Shown piece by piece: positions 54,769 through 63,058 of a DNA stretch of 64,000 nt. Origin of the DNA: Rhodospirillaceae bacterium (GTDB lineage Bacteria > Pseudomonadota > Alphaproteobacteria > Rhodospirillales > Rhodospirillaceae); the NCBI GenBank assembly GCA_019694335.1, contig JAIBCD010000006.1, positions 1 to 64,000 of the forward strand, written 5' to 3'. Below the pieces are notes generated by a model. That model saw nothing but the letters and a program-made list of their open reading frames with translations. It ran no database searches and was not told the DNA's origin. Each line of letters begins with the position of its first letter. The first letter of the stretch is position 1. The translations under genes and the position numbers were made by a program.

Positions 54769-55275
54769 ATGGCGGAAATGGGTGTGGCGCTGATCCTGGC
54801 GGCCACTGACGCAGGTGTGATCGGCGCGAACGGCGGGTTGCCGTGGCATATCCCGGCGGACCTGCAGCACTTCAAGCGCTTGACCGTGGGCAAGCCCGTG
54901 ATCATGGGCCGCAAGACTTATGTCTCCATTGGCCGGCCGTTGCCGCGACGGCTCAACATCGTTGTTACACGGGATCCGGCCTGGACCGCCGCGGGCGTGA
55001 CGGTGATCCACACGCTCCCGGATGCCTTCGCCATTGCCTACGAGGATGCGCTGCGCACCGGCGCCACCGAGGTGATGGTGATCGGCGGCGCGGATATTTT
55101 CGCGGCATCATTGCCGCAGGCGAAGCGCATCTATCTCACCGAGATCCACCACGCCTATCCCGGCGACGTGCGCGTCGCCTTGCCCCGGGACGGATGGCGG
55201 GAAGCCGCGCGCGAGGACATTGCCGCCGTTGACGGGACTCCCGCCTACAGCTTCGTCACGCTGGAAAAGCGCTGA
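54769..55275 (+). CDS. folA: Dihydrofolate reductase FolA
   Basis: 168 residues from ATG 54769 (MAEMGVALILAATDAG), with AAGGG upstream; ATG 54745 and 54778 are alternatives. DHFR motifs: GANGGLPWHIPADLQHFKR with the catalytic Asp, VIMGRKTYVSIGRPLP for NADPH, and VMVIGGADIFAASLP. It regenerates THF after ThyA. It is on the same strand as thyA but separated by the small convergent gene and the terminator at 54154-54185. Confidence 0.95.
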   Translation: MAEMGVALILAATDAGVIGANGGLPWHIPADLQHFKRLTVGKPVIMGRKTYVSIGRPLPRRLNIVVTRDPAWTAAGVTVIHTLPDAFAIAYEDALRTGATEVMVIGGADIFAASLPQAKRIYLTEIHHAYPGDVRVALPRDGWREAAREDIAAVDGTPAYSFVTLEKR

Positions 55276-55397
55276 GGACTCGGGTGGCGCACGCCGGTCT
55301 CGACCTAGTCCGAGGTGGCGCACCACATGCCGCAAATGGCCGGTGAAGGCGAACGGCCTCCGGGAGGAAGAAACCCGTAAGGCCCGGTTTCGGTCTG

Positions 55398-56507
55398 TTA
55401 TTTTTTTGGGACGCCCATCGAAATGGATGGCGCCCGCCGTTTGCCGGCCGAGAGGGTTTCCCAGAGACGCCCGGCGATGTCCATGAACGAGCGCGTATGG
55501 GCGCCGTCGGGTTCGCTCGCGACGATCGGCGTGCCTTCATCCGAAGTCGTGCGGATTTTCAATTCCAGCGGGATTTCACCGAGGAACGGCACGCCCATCT
55601 CTTTTGCCGCGCGCTGCGCTCCGCCGTGGGCGAAGATCTCGTCGCGGTGTCCGCAGTTGGGGCAGACGTAATAGCTCATGTTTTCGATCAGCCCGAGGAT
55701 CGGCACTTCGACCTTGCGGAACATGTTGAGGCCCTTGCGCGCATCCAAGAGCGCGATGTCCTGCGGCGTGGACACGATCACCGCGCCGGCAAGCGGCACG
55801 CGCTGCGACATGGTGAGCTGGGTGTCGCCGGTGCCGGGCGGCATGTCGACCACCATGACGTCGATGTCGCCCCAGGCGACATCGCGCAGCATCTGCTCCA
55901 GCGCGCCCATGACCATCGGTCCGCGCCAGACGATGGGATTGTCCTCGGCGATCATGAAGCCGATGGACATGACCTTCACGCCGTGGGCTTCGAGCGGGAA
56001 AACCTTGGCGCCGTCGCTTTTCGGTTTCTGGCCGGAGAGGCCGAACAGGCGCGGGACCGAGGGGCCGTACACATCGGCGTCGAAAATCGCGACCTTGAGA
56101 CCCTTGCGGGCGAGAGCGACCGCGAGGTTGGCGGCCGTGGTCGACTTGCCGACGCCGCCCTTGCCCGAGGCGACCGCGACGATATGCGCGACCGTGGGCA
56201 GCTCCAGGCGTTCGCGGCGCGGCGGCTGCGCCTGTGGTTTCTCCGCCTGCGCGGTCAGTACGGCAGTGACGCCGGTAACGCCCGGCAGCGCGCGTACGGC
56301 TTTTTCGGCGGCGGCGCGCACGGGTTCGAGTTCAGGGCCGAGGCGGGGCGGCACTTCGAGCGCGAAGGTGACATGGCCGTCCTTGACCGCGAGGCCTTTG
56401 ACCCAACCGCGCGCCACCACATCCAACCCGCCTCCACTTGAACCATGTGAACCGGAATCCACGGCGCGCAGGGCGGCGGTGACTTGCGCTTCGGTGGGGA
56501 TGGCCAT
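55398..56507 (-). CDS. apbC: Mrp/ApbC family Fe-S cluster carrier ATPase
   Basis: 369 residues from ATG 56507, preceded by AGGAG; the open frame upstream is not family-like. An N-terminal DUF59 domain (about 1-95) precedes a MinD/ParA-like P-loop domain with the deviant Walker A SGKGGVGKSTTAAN, VVDMPPGTGDTQLT, and the cluster-binding CxxC in YYVCPNCGH. It carries Fe-S clusters to target enzymes, possibly including the class I fumarase nearby. A ~120-base gap separates it from folA. Confidence 0.94.
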   Translation of the reverse strand: MAIPTEAQVTAALRAVDSGSHGSSGGGLDVVARGWVKGLAVKDGHVTFALEVPPRLGPELEPVRAAAEKAVRALPGVTGVTAVLTAQAEKPQAQPPRRERLELPTVAHIVAVASGKGGVGKSTTAANLAVALARKGLKVAIFDADVYGPSVPRLFGLSGQKPKSDGAKVFPLEAHGVKVMSIGFMIAEDNPIVWRGPMVMGALEQMLRDVAWGDIDVMVVDMPPGTGDTQLTMSQRVPLAGAVIVSTPQDIALLDARKGLNMFRKVEVPILGLIENMSYYVCPNCGHRDEIFAHGGAQRAAKEMGVPFLGEIPLELKIRTTSDEGTPIVASEPDGAHTRSFMDIAGRLWETLSAGKRRAPSISMGVPKK

Positions 56508-56769
56508 AGGTAACTCCTGAGTGACGGTCGACGGCGGCGGATTGGGCTTTATTGTAAAGGGTTTACCCGATGTCACGCTTGCGTGGGCGAGGGGCTCGGC
56601 TGATGGACGCGCGGCAGCCTTTGTCCTATAACGCCCGTCAGGTTCGATGACCGAGTTTTCCACCAAGTTTTCCGCGGGCCTGACAACAGCCTTGCCATCC
56701 ACGCGGGCTCCCTGACACCAGCCACCCGAGACCAGCCACCTGAGACCAGCCAAGCGAAGGATTATTCCA

Positions 56770-57918
56770 TTGTTCTACAAACAACAAGGCGGCGGCCCGT
56801 GGGGCAGTGGTCCCTGGGGCGGCGGTGGTGGCGGCGGAAACAACGGCGGCGGCAACCCCTGGGGCGGCCGTGACCGCAACAGCGGCGGCGGCGGTTCTCC
56901 GCCCCCCGATCTGGAAGAATTGCTGCGCCGGAGCCAGGACCGCCTCAAGCGCATGGTGCCCGGCGGTTTCGGTTCCCTGCGCGGCCTGTGGATTCTCGCG
57001 GCCGCGATCGTTCTGTTCTGGGCCGCGTCGGGCGCCTACATGGTGCAGCCCGACGAAGAGGGCGTCGAACTCCTGTTCGGCAAATACGTCAAAACCACGC
57101 AGCCTGGCCTGAATTTCTGGTTCCCGGCGCCGATCGGCGAAGTGATCCGGCCCAAGGTCACCCAGACCAACCAGGAAACCATCGGTTTCCGCGGGTCGGG
57201 CAACAACATCCGTGAAATGCCGGCGGAGAGTCACGTATTGGCCGGTGACCAGAACATCGTCGATATCCAATTCGTGGTGCAGTGGCGCATCCGCGACGCC
57301 GGCGAATTCCTGTTCAACCTGCGCGACCCGCAAGGCACCGTGAAGGTGGCCGCCGAGAGCGCGCTGCGCGAAGTGGTCGGCCGCAATCCCCTGCAGGCGG
57401 TCATGACCAACCAGCGCGACCAGATCGCCCAGCAGGCCCATGAGCTGCTGCAGCAGATCATGGACGGCTACAAGGCGGGCGTGACCATCCTCGACCTGCG
57501 CATCCAGAAGGCCGACCCGCCGAAAGAGGTGATCGACGCCTTCAACGACGTGCAGCGCGCCAAGCAGGACGAAGAACGCCTGCGCAACGAGGCCCTGGCT
57601 TACCGCAACGACATCGTTCCCCGCGCCAAGGGCGAAGCCGCCCGCATGGTGCAGAACGCCACCGCCGAGAAGGAAAAGCTGGTCAAGGAAGCCGAGGGTG
57701 AAGCCGCGCGTTTCACCGCCTTCTACCAGACCTATGTCGCCAACAAGGACATCACCGCCCGGCGCATGTACCTGGAAACCATGCAGGACGTGCTCGCCAA
57801 GGCCAACAAGGTGATCGTCGACGACAAGGCGCGCGGGTCGGGCGTGGTGCCCTATCTGCCGCTGCCGGAGGTGGCCAAGAAAGCACCTGCCCCGGCCGCG
57901 AAAGGAAGTGCGCCATGA
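56770..57918 (+). CDS. hflK: HflK, subunit of the FtsH-modulating HflKC complex
   Basis: 382 residues with a TTG start at 56770 (MFYKQQGGG), after GAAGGA. A Gly/Trp/Arg-rich cytoplasmic lead (about 1-40) precedes one transmembrane helix near 75-92 and an SPFH/band-7 domain (PDEEGVELLFGKYVKTTQPG). A helical region with ERLRNEALAYRNDIVPRAKG follows. HflK and HflC form a large periplasmic cage around FtsH and control its proteolysis. Its stop overlaps the hflC start by 4 bases. Confidence 0.93.
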   Translation: MFYKQQGGGPWGSGPWGGGGGGGNNGGGNPWGGRDRNSGGGGSPPPDLEELLRRSQDRLKRMVPGGFGSLRGLWILAAAIVLFWAASGAYMVQPDEEGVELLFGKYVKTTQPGLNFWFPAPIGEVIRPKVTQTNQETIGFRGSGNNIREMPAESHVLAGDQNIVDIQFVVQWRIRDAGEFLFNLRDPQGTVKVAAESALREVVGRNPLQAVMTNQRDQIAQQAHELLQQIMDGYKAGVTILDLRIQKADPPKEVIDAFNDVQRAKQDEERLRNEALAYRNDIVPRAKGEAARMVQNATAEKEKLVKEAEGEAARFTAFYQTYVANKDITARRMYLETMQDVLAKANKVIVDDKARGSGVVPYLPLPEVAKKAPAPAAKGSAP

Positions 57919-58775
57919 GTACACGTTCCATTTTTGGCATCATCGTCGCCGTCGTGGTGCTGCTGATGGCGTCCAGCGCCATGTTCACGGTGCGCCAGAC
58001 CCACCAGGCCCTGGTGTTGCAGTTCGGCGAGCCCAAGCGCGTGATCACGGAGCCCGGTCTGCACTTCAAGGTGCCCCTGTTCCAGAACGTGATCTATTAC
58101 GACAAGCGTGTGCTGGATCTCGACCCGGCCGGCCAGGACATGTCGCTGATCGACCAGCGGCGCATCAATGTCGACTCGTTCGCGCGCTATCGCATCGTCG
58201 ATCCGCTGAAGTTCTACCAGACCGTGCTCACGGAAAACGCCTTCCGTGACCGCTTTGGCAGCATCCTCAACGGTTCGGTGCGCGACAACCTGGGCCGCAC
58301 CGACCTCGCCGATGTGCTCGGCGCCGAGCGGCCGGAGGTGATGCACGAGATCACCACCGCCGTGCGCCGCCGTGCCGCCGAGTTCGGGATCGAGGTGCTG
58401 GAAGTGCGCATCGGCCGGACCGACCTGACCGCCGACACCACCCAGGCCACCTACAACCGCATGCGCTCCGACCGTATGGCCGAAGCGGCGGATTTCCGCG
58501 GGCGCGGCCAGGAGCAGAAGTCGCGCATCGAGGGCGACGCCGACCGGGAACGCACCGTGATCCTGGCGGAAGCCGAAAAGGAATCGGCGACCCTGCGCGG
58601 GGAAGGGGAAGCCGAAAGCCGGCGCATCCTGAACTCCGCCCAAGGCCGCGATCCGGAATTCTACGGCTTCTTCCGCTCGCTCGAGGCCTACCGTGCGTCG
58701 CTGGGTGATGACACGACCGTGGTGCTCAGCCCGGATTCGGATTTCTTCCGCTACTTCTCCCGCCCCCCGCGCTAA
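57915..58775 (+). CDS. hflC: HflC, subunit of the FtsH-modulating HflKC complex
   Basis: 286 residues: N-terminal transmembrane helix (about 5-24), then SPFH domain (TVRQTHQALVLQFGEPKRVI), helical region with AEAADFRGRGQEQKSRIEGD and conserved GRDPEFYGFFRSLEAY before the end. It pairs with HflK. Coupled to hflK by ATGA overlap. A strong hairpin without T-run follows before the degP-like gene. Confidence 0.94.
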   Translation: MSTRSIFGIIVAVVVLLMASSAMFTVRQTHQALVLQFGEPKRVITEPGLHFKVPLFQNVIYYDKRVLDLDPAGQDMSLIDQRRINVDSFARYRIVDPLKFYQTVLTENAFRDRFGSILNGSVRDNLGRTDLADVLGAERPEVMHEITTAVRRRAAEFGIEVLEVRIGRTDLTADTTQATYNRMRSDRMAEAADFRGRGQEQKSRIEGDADRERTVILAEAEKESATLRGEGEAESRRILNSAQGRDPEFYGFFRSLEAYRASLGDDTTVVLSPDSDFFRYFSRPPR

Positions 58776-58817
58776 GCGGGTCCGCTAAATCCTTAAGAAT
58801 AGGGAATAAAGCCTGCC

Positions 58818-58853
58818 GCAAGGGCGTCCTCACGATGGTGGGGGCGCCCTTGC
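58818..58853. other. Long 16-bp hairpin between hflC and the DegP-like gene
   Basis: GCAAGGGCGTCCTCAC (58818-58833) pairs along its whole length with GTGGGGGCGCCCTTGC (58838-58853), two G-T pairs included, around a GATG loop. There is no T-run on either strand, so it is not a typical intrinsic terminator. It may be an RNA processing or stability element in the leader of the protease gene. Confidence 0.6.
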
Positions 58854-58940
58854 TGCATGAGCGGGTTTAAGCGAGAGTCATGGTTTAAGCGTGCGTTATG
58901 GGGTGCGAGGCGTTTTGCCTCAGGTTCCGGGAGAGACACA

Positions 58941-60407
58941 TTGAAATCCACGTTCACCGTCTTTGTTGTCGCAGGCCTCTTGTCCATGGCCGCGCTGCCC
59001 GTCTTCGCGCCGGCATTTGCCAGGGGCGCGCCTGAGAGCTTCGCCGACCTCGCCGACAAATTGGCGCCGGCGGTGGTGAACATCTCGACCACGCAGTACG
59101 TGGACCGCAAGAAGGCCGACGACGCCGCGCCCGGCAGCGTGCCGTGGGACCAGTGGTTCCGCGATTACCTCGACAAGCGTGACGGCGGCAGCGGCGGCGA
59201 CCGCAACCAGCGCCGCCGTTCGACCTCGCTGGGTTCGGGCTTCATCATCGACAAGGCCGGCTATGTGGTCACCAACAACCACGTCATCGAGGACGCCGAC
59301 CAGATTTCCGTCATCCTCGACGACGACACGGTGCTGGAAGCAAAAGTGGTCGGCCGCGACGAGAAGGTCGACATCGCGCTGCTCAAGGTCGAGGCCAAGA
59401 AGGATCTGCCGTTCGTGGGGTGGGGCAACTCCGCGCAAACGCGCGTCGGCGACTGGGTGATGGCGATCGGAAATCCGTTCGGCCTCTCGGGCACCGTGAC
59501 CGCGGGTATCGTCTCGGCGCGCGCGCGCGACATCAAGTCCGGCCAGTACGACGACTACATCCAGACCGACGCCGCCATCAACCGCGGCAACTCGGGCGGC
59601 CCCCTGTTCAACATGGACGGCGCGGTGATCGGCGTGAACACGGCGATCTTCTCGCCTTCGGGCGGCAGCGTCGGCGTGGGCTTCGCGTCCTCGGCCAACC
59701 TGGTGCGCCCGGTGATCGAGGACTTGCGCAAATACGGCCGCACGCGGCGCGGCTGGATCGGCGTGCAGGTGCAGAGCGTGTCCGAAGAGATCGCACTGTC
59801 GCTCGGCCTCGACAAGGCGCGCGGCGCCCTGGTGTCGCAGGTCACCGAGGGCGGCCCCGCCACCTCCTCGGGCATTGAATCCAGCGACGTGATCCTCAGC
59901 TTCGACGGCAAGCCGATCGACAAGATGAGCGAACTGCCCAAGGTGGTGGCCCAGACCGCCATCGACAAGACCGTCGACGTGCAGCTGTGGCGCAAGGGCC
60001 AGCAGAAGCAGGTCAAGCTCAAGGTCATGGAACTCAAGGAAGGCGGCGAGAAAGTGGTGGCCGCGGCCAAGCCGCCCGCCGTGGCCCGCGAGGAGGTCAA
60101 GAAGACCAATCTGAAGGATCTCGGCGTGTCCGTGATCGAGATCAGCGACGAAGCCCGCAAGAAGTACGCGATCCCCGAGAGCGTCCATGGACTCGTGGTG
60201 GCGTCGGTGGACGAATACAGCGACGCCGCGCTCAAGGGCCTGCGGCCCGGCGATGTCATCGACGAAATCCAGCAGACGCGCATCGGGAATGTCGCCGACG
60301 CCGACGCGGCGCTCCACACCGCCAGGGGCGCCGCGCGCCAGGTGGTGTTGCTCCGCATCATGACCGCCGGCGGCATCCGCTACGTGCCGGTGAAGATGGT
60401 CGGCTGA
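58941..60407 (+). CDS. degP: DegP/HtrA-type periplasmic serine protease (Do family)
   Basis: 488 residues from TTG 58941, chosen because GGGAGA lies 6 bases before it and the product then begins with a proper signal peptide (KSTFTVFVVAGLLSMAALPV). A start at ATG 58857 would add 28 basic residues. The trypsin-like triad is visible: His in NNHVIED, Asp in DEKVDIALLKV, Ser in NRGNSGGPLF. Two PDZ domains follow (RRGWIGVQVQSV onward, and the last ~90 residues). It degrades and refolds misfolded envelope proteins, and its place behind hflKC suggests a membrane quality-control group. Confidence 0.93.
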   Translation: MKSTFTVFVVAGLLSMAALPVFAPAFARGAPESFADLADKLAPAVVNISTTQYVDRKKADDAAPGSVPWDQWFRDYLDKRDGGSGGDRNQRRRSTSLGSGFIIDKAGYVVTNNHVIEDADQISVILDDDTVLEAKVVGRDEKVDIALLKVEAKKDLPFVGWGNSAQTRVGDWVMAIGNPFGLSGTVTAGIVSARARDIKSGQYDDYIQTDAAINRGNSGGPLFNMDGAVIGVNTAIFSPSGGSVGVGFASSANLVRPVIEDLRKYGRTRRGWIGVQVQSVSEEIALSLGLDKARGALVSQVTEGGPATSSGIESSDVILSFDGKPIDKMSELPKVVAQTAIDKTVDVQLWRKGQQKQVKLKVMELKEGGEKVVAAAKPPAVAREEVKKTNLKDLGVSVIEISDEARKKYAIPESVHGLVVASVDEYSDAALKGLRPGDVIDEIQQTRIGNVADADAALHTARGAARQVVLLRIMTAGGIRYVPVKMVG

Positions 60408-60414
60408 TCCCGCT

Positions 60415-60858
60415 TTGAGAGTCGACTTCTACCACCTGCAATCCTGGCCGTTGGAGAAGGCGCTGCCGCCGCTCCTGGAACGCGCGCTCGGCGCCGGCAT
60501 GCGCGCCGTGGTGCTGGCCGCGTCCGACGAACGGGTCGAGGCGCTGGCCAGCCTGCTGTGGACGTTCCGGCCCGATTCCTGGCTGCCGCACGGCACCGTC
60601 AAGGATGGCCAGGCCGCCGACCAGCCGATCTGGCTCGGCACGCGGGACGAGAATCCCAACGGCGCCAGCCTGATGGTTCTCACCGACGGCATGGCCACAA
60701 CGCAGGGCGGATTCGACCGCTGCCTGGACGTGTTCGACGGCAACGACCCCGATGCCCTGGCCGGCGCCCGGAGCCGCTGGAAAGACGCCAAAGCCCTGGG
60801 GCATGAGCTGCATTACTGGCAGCAAACCAATACCGGCTGGCAGGAAAAGCCTGTTTAA
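60415..60858 (+). CDS. holC: DNA polymerase III chi subunit HolC
   Basis: 147 residues with a TTG start at 60415, 7 bases after degP; the ribosome site is poor. Family features: VDFYHLQSWPLEKALPPLLE at the start, ASDERVEALASLLWTF, and DSWLPHG. Chi links the clamp loader to single-strand binding protein. The C-terminal DALAGARSRWKDAKALGHEL is also typical. It precedes ndk by about 90 bases. Confidence 0.9.
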   Translation: MRVDFYHLQSWPLEKALPPLLERALGAGMRAVVLAASDERVEALASLLWTFRPDSWLPHGTVKDGQAADQPIWLGTRDENPNGASLMVLTDGMATTQGGFDRCLDVFDGNDPDALAGARSRWKDAKALGHELHYWQQTNTGWQEKPV

Positions 60859-60945
60859 AGGCCCGTGCGGGCCGGGTTGCGCCGGCGGGGCGGCTTGTCT
60901 ATAACGCCGCCCAACCGCAACAAGCCCTATAAAAACAGGTATCCC

Positions 60946-61368
60946 ATGGCTCTCGAACGCACCTTCTCGATCATCAAGCCCGACGCGACCCGCCGTAACC
61001 TCACCGGCAAGGTCAACGCCCTCCTGGAAGCCGGCGGCCTCAGGATCGTCGCCCAGAAGCGCATCCATATGACCCGCACCCAGGCCGAGACCTTCTACGG
61101 CGTCCACAAGGAGCGCCCGTTCTTCAAGAGCCTGGTCGACTTCATGACCTCGGGCCCGGTGGTGGTCCAGGTGCTGGAAGGCGAGAACGCGGTCGCCCGC
61201 AACCGCGAGATCATGGGCGCCACCAACCCGGCCAACGCCGCCGAAGGCACCATCCGCAAGAGCTTCGCGGAATCCATCGAAGCCAACTCCGCGCACGGTT
61301 CCGACTCCCTCGAAAACGCCGCCATCGAGATCGCGTACTTCTTCTCGGGCAGCGAAATCGTCGGTTAA
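60946..61368 (+). CDS. ndk: Nucleoside diphosphate kinase Ndk
   Basis: 140 residues from ATG 60946 ([18 protein letters not shown]), the standard start and length. The active-site His is in [10 protein letters not shown], the family signature. [20 protein letters not shown] is also conserved. It equalises NTP and dNTP pools, a role allied to thyA and folA nearby. purN follows after 19 bases on the same strand. Confidence 0.97.
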   Translation: MALERTFSIIKPDATRRNLTGKVNALLEAGGLRIVAQKRIHMTRTQAETFYGVHKERPFFKSLVDFMTSGPVVVQVLEGENAVARNREIMGATNPANAAEGTIRKSFAESIEANSAHGSDSLENAAIEIAYFFSGSEIVG

Positions 61369-61387
61369 TGTTTTTGGGAGCCCGGCG

Positions 61388-62008
61388 ATGAACGGGCTCC
61401 CGTCTCCTTTGCGTCTCGGCTTTCTGGCCTCCCACAACGGCACCAACATGCGGGCCGTTGTGGCGGCCTGCCGTGACCGGCGGCTCAAGGCCGACCCGGT
61501 ACTTCTCATCAGCAACAACCGCGACAGCGCGGCGCTCGCCTGGGCCGCGGACAACGGCCTCGCGGGCCAACACATCAGCGCCACGTCGGCCGGGTCGGAT
61601 GACAACGCCGACGCCGCCATTGCCGGCGCTTTGCGTGCACATCGCGTCGATGTGGTGATCCTCGCGGGCTATATGCGCAAATTGGGGCCGCGCACGCTCG
61701 CCGCCTTTCCCCGGCGCATCCTCAACGCACACCCGGCGCTACTGCCCAAGTTCGGCGGGCAGGGAATGTACGGCGCGCGCGTCCACACAGCCGTGTTGAG
61801 CGCGGGCGAAATCGAAACCGGCGTGACCATTCATCTGGTGGACGAGGTCTACGACCATGGCGCGCAACTCGCCCAGGCCAAAGTGCCGGTGATGCCCGGC
61901 GACGCTCCGGAAACCTTGGCGGCGCGCGTGCAGGCGCGGGAACAGGAACTGTTTCCCGAGGTGCTGGGCCGCATCATTGCCGGCGAGATCGATTTGGATC
62001 GTGTCTAA
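61388..62008 (+). CDS. purN: Phosphoribosylglycinamide formyltransferase PurN, variant type
   Basis: 206 residues. It transfers formyl from 10-formyl-THF to GAR in purine synthesis. The catalytic Asn and His are in NAHPALLPKF and the Asp in LVDEVYDHG. It differs from the usual proteobacterial PurN: the phosphate loop reads ASHNGTNM instead of SGRGSN, and GGQGMYG follows HPALLPKF where the usual form has another loop. This is a recognisable subgroup of PurN. In many relatives purM sits directly beside purN; here a PurM-like gene lies about 1 kb away on the other strand. Confidence 0.88.
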   Translation: MNGLPSPLRLGFLASHNGTNMRAVVAACRDRRLKADPVLLISNNRDSAALAWAADNGLAGQHISATSAGSDDNADAAIAGALRAHRVDVVILAGYMRKLGPRTLAAFPRRILNAHPALLPKFGGQGMYGARVHTAVLSAGEIETGVTIHLVDEVYDHGAQLAQAKVPVMPGDAPETLAARVQAREQELFPEVLGRIIAGEIDLDRV

Positions 62009-62198
62009 TCGTATCTAAAGGCGCGCTTCGCTACATCCTGTTACGCGGAACAACCTTTGCTTGGGTGGCACCAAGGTCACCGGAGGCGTATACTTTTCCT
62101 GCTTAACTTTCGGAGAGCTCGTTCGTCTGGAGCTCGTTGGCCAGCGTTTGGCGCTTCGCGCTCCAAATCCCACCACCCTTGTTGGGAGGCCCCTTAAG

Positions 62199-63023
62199 AT
62201 GGCAATTGTTCAAACTCATACTCATGCCGCCGCCGCACCCGCTTCGGCCAAAAGCGTGCCGAAGGTCCGCAAGCTCACGCTGGTGGACATCGCCCACGCG
62301 CTGACCGAAGGCTTCGCCGATTTCAGGGCGAAGCCGATGACCCATCTGCCGATCATCGCGCTGATCTATCCCTTGGCGACGGCCTTCGGATTCCTGTTCG
62401 TATTCAATTACGACATGTTGCCGCTGGCGTTCCCGATTCTGTCGGGGTCGCTGCTGGTTGGGCCGCTGGTGACGGTGGGCCTCTATGAAATGAGCCGGCG
62501 CATCGAGCGGGGCGAGGACATCTCCGGCTTGCAGGCGTTCAACTTCTTCCACTCCCGCGCTCTCGGCGATATCGCCATGCTCGGCCTGTTCCTGGTGGCG
62601 CTGTTCTTCCTCTGGCTCGCCACCGCCATGACCTTGTTCTCCGTGACCCTGGGCGATCCCTGGCAATTGCTGCCGACGGAATCGGTGAGCTTGGGCGAAT
62701 TCGTCCGGCAATTGTTCACCACCGAACAGGGCTGGACCCTGATCGCCGCCGGCAACCTGATCGGCCTGGTGTTCGCCGTGGTGACCTTGAGTGTCGCGGT
62801 CGTGTCGTTCCCGATGCTGCTCGACCGCGAGGTCAGTCTGGCCACCGCCATGCAGACCTCGGCCCGCGTGATGACCGTCAATCCGCTGATGATGGCGGTC
62901 TGGGGCCTGATCGTGGCGGCGAGTATGGCGCTGGGCGCCTTGCCGGCGCTGGTCGGTTTGTGCGTCGTGATCCCGGTCCTGGGGCACGCCAGCTGGCATC
63001 TCTACAAGAAGGCCGTGGTGTAG
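62199..63023 (+). CDS. DUF2189 family integral membrane protein
   Basis: 274 residues from ATG 62199 (MAIVQTHTH), with GGGAGG upstream; the longer frame has no ribosome site. About six hydrophobic segments after a 60-residue cytoplasmic lead, matching DUF2189, found in many Proteobacteria near cytochrome or membrane functions but without a known role. Signatures: VDIAHALTEGFADFRAKP before the first helix and the GPLVTVGLYEMSRRIERGE loop. Function unknown. It follows purN by about 190 bases. Confidence 0.8.
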   Translation: MAIVQTHTHAAAAPASAKSVPKVRKLTLVDIAHALTEGFADFRAKPMTHLPIIALIYPLATAFGFLFVFNYDMLPLAFPILSGSLLVGPLVTVGLYEMSRRIERGEDISGLQAFNFFHSRALGDIAMLGLFLVALFFLWLATAMTLFSVTLGDPWQLLPTESVSLGEFVRQLFTTEQGWTLIAAGNLIGLVFAVVTLSVAVVSFPMLLDREVSLATAMQTSARVMTVNPLMMAVWGLIVAASMALGALPALVGLCVVIPVLGHASWHLYKKAVV

Positions 63024-63058
63024 CGCTCAGGCGCGCAAACAAAAAGGCGAAGCGCGAC

